Source of the DNA: Euptelea pleiosperma
Lineage: Eukaryota > Streptophyta > Magnoliopsida > Ranunculales > Eupteleaceae
Reading direction: 5' to 3'
Assembly (NCBI GenBank): GCA_035048495.1
Contig: CM068547.1
Coordinates: 8,211,700 to 8,275,699, forward strand
DNA: 64,000 bases
Shown: positions 58,409 to 64,000 of the stretch, piece after piece
Layout: the number at the start of each line of letters is the position of its first letter
Position numbering within the stretch: the first letter of the stretch is position 1
The notes under the pieces: generated by a model
Told to the model about the DNA's origin: nothing
Database searches by the model: none
What the model saw: the letters and a program-made list of their open reading frames with translations, nothing else
Made by a program: the position numbers and the translations under genes

Positions 58409-58792
58409 CAAGATTTAAAGGAGTCCGTTTTAACGGTTTAACGGACTGGGGGCGTTACTGTTTAAACCATTTAAACGGATTGAAACGGCCAGGGGCAAAA
58501 ATGGAAAAAAATGGATTTTAACGATTTAACGGAAAAACAAATGGCGCTGAACTTCAAAACTTGAAAATACTACTGAAAAACAGAATTAGACGGAAATTTA
58601 ACGGAATTAAAGGGATTTAACGGCCATTTTTTTCCCAAAAAAATCAGAATTTAACGGCTGTTAAGACGGTTTTAACTGCCGTTAAAACCAAAAAAATGGC
58701 CGTTTAATTTAAAGCGTCAAAACGCGTTTAAACGGTTTTAACGGAAACCGGCTTGGGGCGTTACCATTTAAACGGCCATTTTTGAAACCATG
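58409..58792. mobile_element. hAT-like MITE, family B (CGTTTAAACGG motif)
   Basis: Ends CAAGATTTAAAGGAGTCC and CATTTTTGAAACCATG. Perfect 8-bp duplication ATGAAGAG at 58401-58408 and 58793-58800. The interior is dense in TAACGG and AAACGG; AAACGG is the known binding hexamer of Ac transposase. Confidence 0.9.
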
Positions 58793-59034
58793 ATGAAGAG
58801 TATGAAATGGGATTAATTAAAGATAACAAATTACATAAATAAGCACTAGTATAATCTCGCTTACATCTATTCGACTATTAAAATAGGGTTAATTTTTTAT
58901 TTTTTATTTTTATAATCAACGGCGCTTAGCTTCGGGCAAAGCGCTCTACATCCTAAACGTACCCGACAACCCTAAATTTCAAAATATTTATGTAGTAACA
59001 TGATAATTATAATTACAATAAAATTAAAAAGGGT

Positions 59035-59282
59035 GAAGGAAAATAGGGAGTCCTTCGGCTGGGGTAGGCAATGGATCGACAGTTATCTTCTCATTAGCAA
59101 ATTATGAAGAAAAATGAGTATTTCTAAGCGAGCATACTCCTTCCCTGGGCACATCCGAGGCCCCACTCCGAATGGAATGAATGTATAAGGTATTGGTCCA
59201 TCTCCTTCGAACCTTGAAGGCTCAAATTTCTCTGGTTCTGGAAAGTATTCTGGGTTCTTGTTTGTCGAATTCACACTCCAGT
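59035..59282 (-). pseudogene. Cytochrome P450 heme-domain fragment (CYP716-like)
   Basis: Minus strand: [38 protein letters not shown] and the heme loop [13 protein letters not shown] with its Cys ligand, then [13 protein letters not shown]. The order and wording fit the last part of CYP716-type P450s, which oxidise triterpenes. After HNLL the frame breaks: about ten family residues are missing, then [18 protein letters not shown] resumes in another frame. Upstream it ends abruptly against MITE sequence. It is a dead fragment. No other P450 exon was seen nearby. Confidence 0.85.
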
Positions 59283-59588
59283 ATATAAATTAGAAGTTTT
59301 GGAATGGGATGATTTTTTGTGAGGATGTTCTCTATGGTGAGGAGATCACCCTCACAAAAATTCAAATCATTCTGATATTCATAGCATGGTTCACAAGTTG
59401 TAGAATTATGGACCGTCTATTTTTTACCGTTAACCTGAAAGCCACATTTCATGGTGTTCAAAATTTGAGAATGGGCTGTTTTTGTAGGGGTGATCTATAT
59501 GGTGAGGAGATCATCCTCACCAAAAATCAGCCATGTGGGTGTACATCAAAATTGTGTGAAATTGTGGATGAAAATGTGTCCACTGAGC
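59283..59588. mobile_element. Mutator-like MITE, family 2 (copy 3, 5' truncated)
   Basis: TATATAAATTAGAAGTTTTGG through GAGGAGATCATCCTCACC to GAGCCTGACCC matches copy 1 from its internal part on. The left 50 bp are absent, and the P450 fragment starts at the break. Confidence 0.65.
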
Positions 59589-59600
59589 CTGACCCTTAAA

Positions 59601-60898
59601 TTATTGGGTAGCTTGAGCTTTCATGTCTTTTTCACGGCTAGCCATTTTGACGGGACGCCTCTTTTTTATACTTAAGACCGGGTAACAAGAACGAATACCT
59701 TGAGAAGTACACAAGAAACACAAATCTGTATGTAGCTGCACCAGTGGATGACTGAACTTCTGACGTCCAGGGTTGCATAATCGTCGAGCTTCTATGTTCG
59801 CCCTTTCAAATTTAATGAGTTGTCTTCGTTTTACCTTGTCAAAGAGTTAGAATTTTGCCGACGGATTCTTTTCGTATGCTTTATGCTCTGTCACTGTATG
59901 GCACTTCTAGTAAAATGCTTATGCATTTTATGGTTTTACATTCAGGTTTGGGACAGTGGTACACAAATAACATAAAAACCTTAAGCCAAAAAAAAAAATT
60001 AATGAAGGCCAAGCATTGGGTTTTAAAAATCTGCTACAAATAGAGAAGATATACAGGTTGCCAAGTTAATTAACAACTTCGTCTGCTCAACAGGGCGATT
60101 GTATTGGGGCCACTGGTTTTCCTTCCAATAATCTGGACAACCACCACAGATCTGCATGCCATTAGATGTTTACCCTCTATGGCTTGTGCTCAATTAATAA
60201 GTATCGCAGTGCAGTTTCATTGTCACAGCAGCCCGTAAGGAATTGTTTTCATGATCTTCGCACAATCATCAATACTTGGCACTGTTCAGGTTCAAAATTA
60301 GTTGATGTAGACTTTCTACAAACTCTCTCCTCCAATGCGCCTTCCTTTTAGGCTAGTGGAAATGAGATTGATCTCATGCTTGCAATTGTCTGAAACGTTG
60401 CAAGAACGAATTATCATCCTGGCCATCCTGATGTTTGTTCTGACACCCGAGTTTTTTAAGGACGTTGAGACAATCACCTTTTACAGTTTCATTGCAGAAG
60501 CCCATAAGAAGCTCTTCATGATCTCCAGAGAATTGCCAGGCATTGTTCGGGTTTAACACGGGCATTGATTTTATGCCTAACTCTTGGCTTCTCCGACAGC
60601 ACCACTTCAAGGGAGTGAAAACTGGATTAAACTTGCATTGCCAAATGTCCATAATAGAGCAAGAAGGCATGACCATAGCGACTGAGCTCCATATCTACTG
60701 TGAACATTGAGGGAATCTCCTTTCAGTTATCTTTTTGTGCTTCCAGGAGTTTGCAAATATCCTCGAGTTACTCTTATTCGAAGATGCTTAAAAGAGCAAC
60801 TCTTCATCTCTTGACGCTTCTACTGCTTTTGTATCAGGTGTAGCGCAATCATCTTAAAGACTAGGATCTTATATCATTATGCTACCTGTTTTTAAAGG
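59601..60898. other. No supportable gene; probable 3' flank of the 60899-62331 gene
   Basis: A 100-codon minus frame (60374-60676) starts MVMPSCSIMDIWQC but shows no recognisable domain and lies downstream of the next gene, so it may be untranslated sequence. Nothing else was recognised. Confidence 0.4.
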
Positions 60899-62331
60899 TT
60901 AAACTAGCTGTAAGTCAGCCTGTTGCTCAGCTTGGGAGGCAGTCCTTTCCACAGCCATCCACCACTCATAATCTTCATCATCAGCCATCTCCTGCTTTGG
61001 TACCAGACATTGAAAGGCAGGAGCAAATGACAAGAATAAATATAAGAAAGACCAGCATACTGTTTTGTATCCTGAGTAAGATTCAGATGCATAGCAACTT
61101 AAATAAAGAAAATAAGCAGATAAATTTATTGACATACCCTAGCATGTTCTCCTCTAGCAGAACTCTGAGTGGAGAATGAAAAGGCTAACTCAACTTTGAG
61201 GACACAAAACAGAATTTTTTTTCACGCACAAGATAGAGCTCAACCGGCCATAACATAACTGACTATGCTAAGATGAATGTCTTTGATCATCTATAATTGT
61301 AACCTAAGAACTTTTTATCTTTAGTACCTAACAAACAGAAATCGAACACAATACCTTAAAACACCTAAAAGATGGAGACTTCACATACTTTTGGGGTAGT
61401 GGGTTTCAGAACCTTCTAAAAAGCACTACCTGAACTCCTATATTGAATAGACTAGTGAATTTGGATATCTAGTTAACAAAAAGTAAACTTCCAAAAGACT
61501 TGGGCCACCATTGCCAGCAAGCAACTCAAAAAATTACTTTGATGCAACTTCCACCCACATAAACAATCAACAATCAGAATGATAAGAGAGATACAACACA
61601 AAGAGGTATTAATATAGGAAGAAATGAAACTGCATCCTTTTGTATTCTGAAATTTGGTTTTGCTGAGTCATCTGGTCCCATACAAGCAATATGTCATGGT
61701 TAGCCCAGTCGTCCACAAACAGGGACAATGTTAGAGTACACATGAGGTCCACAGCAAGGTTGTGACCTTGGGTCAAATCCACAGGATTGTAAGTCCTCGA
61801 GATGTAAGTTCACATTTTTGTCCATAAGGCATGTATCTCGAGGATGTACAATCCAATGGAGTCATGTCTAACTCCGCTTTACAAACAAACTTGATCAGAC
61901 CAGATTAATGTCCTATAGCCAATTCTAGTATATTCTATGTGGGATGAAGTTGGGAGGTGAAAACTTCCTAGATATGGGTAGGCTGTGAGAACAAAATTAA
62001 TCACATGAACAGGTGGAGCAAGCAGACTAACCAGTTCACCAACCTCCAGTACTTTTCTCCTACTTTCGATGTCATCTGCAATTCTTACAGCTTCTAGCCA
62101 CCACCCATCTTTCTTGCAGCTGTCAGCAATTCTCTGATCATTATCGCATGAATTATGCTCCATGTCAATTTGATCAAATTGATGGTCAAGGTTATTGCTC
62201 ATCACCCTGTAATGCTCTGTCTGTGTCAAATTGAAGAAAGCCACATTATCAGGGATGGCATCCTCAGGGATTGGGCGGAAGGGAGATCGATAACCTGGTG
62301 ACATTGTTGAGCTCAAAGGGTGACTATTCAT
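60899..62331 (-). CDS. Two-exon gene of unknown function
   Basis: Not recognised. The minus strand exon 62032-62331 begins MNSHPLSSTMSPGYRSPFRP and runs to SCKKDGWWLEAVRIADDIES and KVLEVGEL, with a GT donor in phase 0. Exon 60899-60991 follows an AG and reads EMADDEDYEWWMAVERTASQ, ending ADLQLV. Together 130 residues, acidic, with Trp-pair motifs (GWW, EWW), no signal peptide and no membrane segment. In-phase splice sites, non-repetitive composition and a natural stop support a real gene. Extra exons upstream or within the intron cannot be excluded, so it may be part of a longer protein. Confidence 0.55.
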
Positions 62332-62567
62332 ACAATTGAAAGGGTTTCAAAATGAAAACATTAAGGGCAGATATTGTTGTTTCCACACCTTTGCAATCAG
62401 GATCAAAGCATTTTTGATAATAGACAGCCCTTTTGAAGTCAACAATGTACATCACTGAACCAACATGACATTAGCCACATTAGCAAGTTTTATGCTTAAG
62501 ATATGAAACAAGTCAACAGAGAAAGTGCAATGCAAGAAATGCAACAAAATTCATCAATTACAAGCAG

Positions 62568-62764
62568 TATTTTCAAATAATGAACCAAAAATACCATGTG
62601 ATTATACAAGTTTGGGAATCATGACACGTCCTCGAATCCTATGGTGCTTGGAAATAGTATGATTTTTATTTTCAAATAATGAACCAAAAATACCATGTGA
62701 TTATACAAGTTTGGGAATCATGACACGTCCTCGAATCCTATGGTGCTTGGAAATAGTATGATTT
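62568..62764. repeat. 99-bp perfect tandem duplication
   Basis: The block beginning TATTTTCAAATAATG and ending AATAGTATGATTT occurs at 62568 and 62667 without visible differences. Confidence 0.93.
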
Positions 62765-62785
62765 GCCCCAACTCATGGTAGCAAA

Positions 62786-62787
<2 letters not shown>

Positions 62788-62816
<29 letters not shown>

Positions 62817-63225
62817 AGAGAGGTGCTCCATGACTTCTCTCTGGTACATGGACATTGCTGATCTTTTGTTTCCTCAAGATACACAAGGAAGGTTAGACCA
62901 AACATTTGATGAAGTTGAAATATTTAGGACAGCTCAAGAGTAAAATAGTATTACCTTTCGACAAATACACCAAAAGAAGATGCTTGGAATTTAACAATTG
63001 GCATAAAGTTATCTAGAGAGAGAGAGAGGTGCTCCATGACTTCTCTCTTGTACGAGGACATCATTGATCTCTTGTTTCCTCAAGATACACAAGGTTAGAT
63101 CAAACATTTGATGAAGTTGAAGCACGTAGGACAGCACAAGAATATGATGGTGTTACCTTTCAACAAATGCACCAAAAGAAGATGCATGCAATTTTAAAAT
63201 CGACATAAAGTCATCTAGTTAAAGC
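62788..63225. repeat. GA-anchored direct duplication (about 200-bp units)
   Basis: Each unit has a (GA)n run, GGTGCTCCATGACTTCTCTC, TTGTTTCCTCAAGATACAC, AACATTTGATGAAGTTGAA and CACCAAAAGAAGATGC. The first unit is at about 62788 and the second at about 63016. The copies have diverged by substitutions and small gaps. Confidence 0.8.
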
Positions 63226-63622
63226 AATCCTAATTTGCCTTCCAGTGATCCTGAAAGCCAATGCAATTAATGGATAGAAGGTAATTGGAATGAGTGATCA
63301 CATTAGCAAACTGTAAGTAACTAAGTATAATTACACAGTGCTTTTAGTCCGGTTTTCTAGGATTGCAAATACGCCGAACAATTCATTGATAGAGAAGAAA
63401 ATGCCATTGCAGATTACTATAATGAGGTTTGAAAACATTGAACTTGAGTTGTAATTTGTTTGATTTCCTACTTTGCTTCCCCATTTGTTTAAGGAACTTC
63501 CATTTCCATTGTTTGTCTGTTTCCATTTTGTACATAGTTGAAGCGACTCCATTCTTGTTCTCTCTTTCTATGTACCATCCTCTTTTCTCTTCAAATTTTA
63601 GCAAAAAAAGAATCTTTGTAGT
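63226..63622. other. No gene or element seen
   Basis: Overlapping short frames on both strands lack domains. Confidence 0.4.
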
Positions 63623-63738
63623 CAAGGTGCACCTAAAGCGCCTCAAAAGGGTCAAGGCGAGGCGTGTTTAGTAAGGCGCGCGCCTTATGCTTAAGGCACC
63701 TCAGACCAGGCTCCAGGCGCGCCTCACTAAAATACATG
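63623..63738. mobile_element. Motif-filled hAT-like element (AGGCGCGCCT), short
   Basis: Starts CAAGGTGCACC and ends AAAATACATG, like family B ends. The interior is AAGGCGCGCCTT, CAGGCGCGCCT and CAAGGCGAGGCG words. The 8-bp flanks do not match. Confidence 0.5.
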
Positions 63739-63780
63739 GTTTTTTTGTAAAAATTATGTACTTTGACCTATTATATTAAG

Positions 63781-64000
63781 CATCGGTATGATAGGAGAGA
63801 TACAATTGAACCTATCTCATTGAAAGACATTGATGAAAACAATGAATGGCTACTTGGAGAGATGGAAACAAAAGGTGGAGAAGCAGAAAATGAATTGGTG
63901 TTTGGGGATGATAGCTTGGCATGGAGTGTTGTTGCGAGAGCTGCTGAAGTTGGTGAATCAACATCAAGTACTAGATCACAATCAAGGTCAAGAGTAAGGG
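63781..64000 (+). CDS. hAT transposase C-terminal exon (runs off the window)
   Basis: From an AG acceptor, HRYDRRDTIEPISLKDIDEN, NEWLLGEMETKG and ELVFGDDSLAWSVVARAAEV run to the window end without a stop. This is the region at and after the dimerisation segment of plant DUF659-type hAT transposases (RYDxRDxIDPISLxDID..NEWL). No breaks are visible in the 73 codons present. Exons upstream are not seen in the preceding 400 bp, so this piece may be an isolated fragment or the end of a gene with a large intron. It could supply activity to the hAT-like MITEs in the window, which is inference. Confidence 0.75.

Noticed and set aside
60374..60676. 100-codon minus frame as a separate gene
   Set aside because: No known domain and located just downstream of the 60899-62331 gene on the same strand; more likely untranslated or random.
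62568..63225. Possible CRISPR-like or satellite array
   Set aside because: Only two copies of each unit, in a plant nuclear context; simple tandem duplications explain it.

Overview
This window comes from the nuclear genome of a flowering plant. The genes have spliced introns with GT..AG borders. They encode plant-type proteins: a GH9 class B endoglucanase, a group IIe WRKY factor, a mitochondrial ketopantoate hydroxymethyltransferase and a mitochondrial complex I subunit. The intergenic DNA is AT-rich and packed with plant transposon families. It does not look like a grass, but the species cannot be read from the sequence.

Genes, left to right. (1) The 3' part of a GH9 endoglucanase, + strand, six exons, 1-2135. 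(2) PANB, + strand, five exons, 21381-26373. (3) The complex I subunit NDUFA5 (B13), - strand, two exons (40486-40798 and 29802-29998) separated by a 10.5 kb intron full of transposons. (4) A WRKY22/27/29-like factor, - strand, three exons, 47296-48515. (5) A short two-exon gene of unknown function, - strand, 60899-62331. (6) The last exon region of a hAT transposase, + strand, running off the right edge from 63781. There is also a broken cytochrome P450 heme-domain fragment near 59.2 kb. The genes are unrelated housekeeping, cell-wall and regulatory genes and do not form a cluster. No tRNA, rRNA or CRISPR array was seen.

Most of the rest is mobile DNA, and many copies have readable target-site duplications (TSDs). 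There are two kinds of hAT-like MITE with 8-bp TSDs, termini TAGGGGTGTCAA or CAWGGTTNNAAA, whose interiors are filled with one degenerate palindromic motif. A large family of Mutator-like MITEs has ends GAGTAAAACTTC and 9-bp TSDs. A second Mutator-like MITE has GGGGACAAC ends. Tourist-like MITEs, a 2.6 kb Helitron and head-to-tail mini-Helitrons are present. Two roughly 2 kb solo LTRs of one family lie in opposite orientation at 9.6-15.3 kb, and a small solo LTR sits inside a MITE. Several LINE remnants occur.

The most striking structure is a 6.6 kb imperfect palindrome at 32263-38904 inside the NDUFA5 intron. It is built from two decayed hAT transposase genes (BED finger, DUF659, dimerisation region) whose 5' ends meet in the middle. 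Because the host gene is transcribed through it, it could give a long hairpin in the pre-mRNA.
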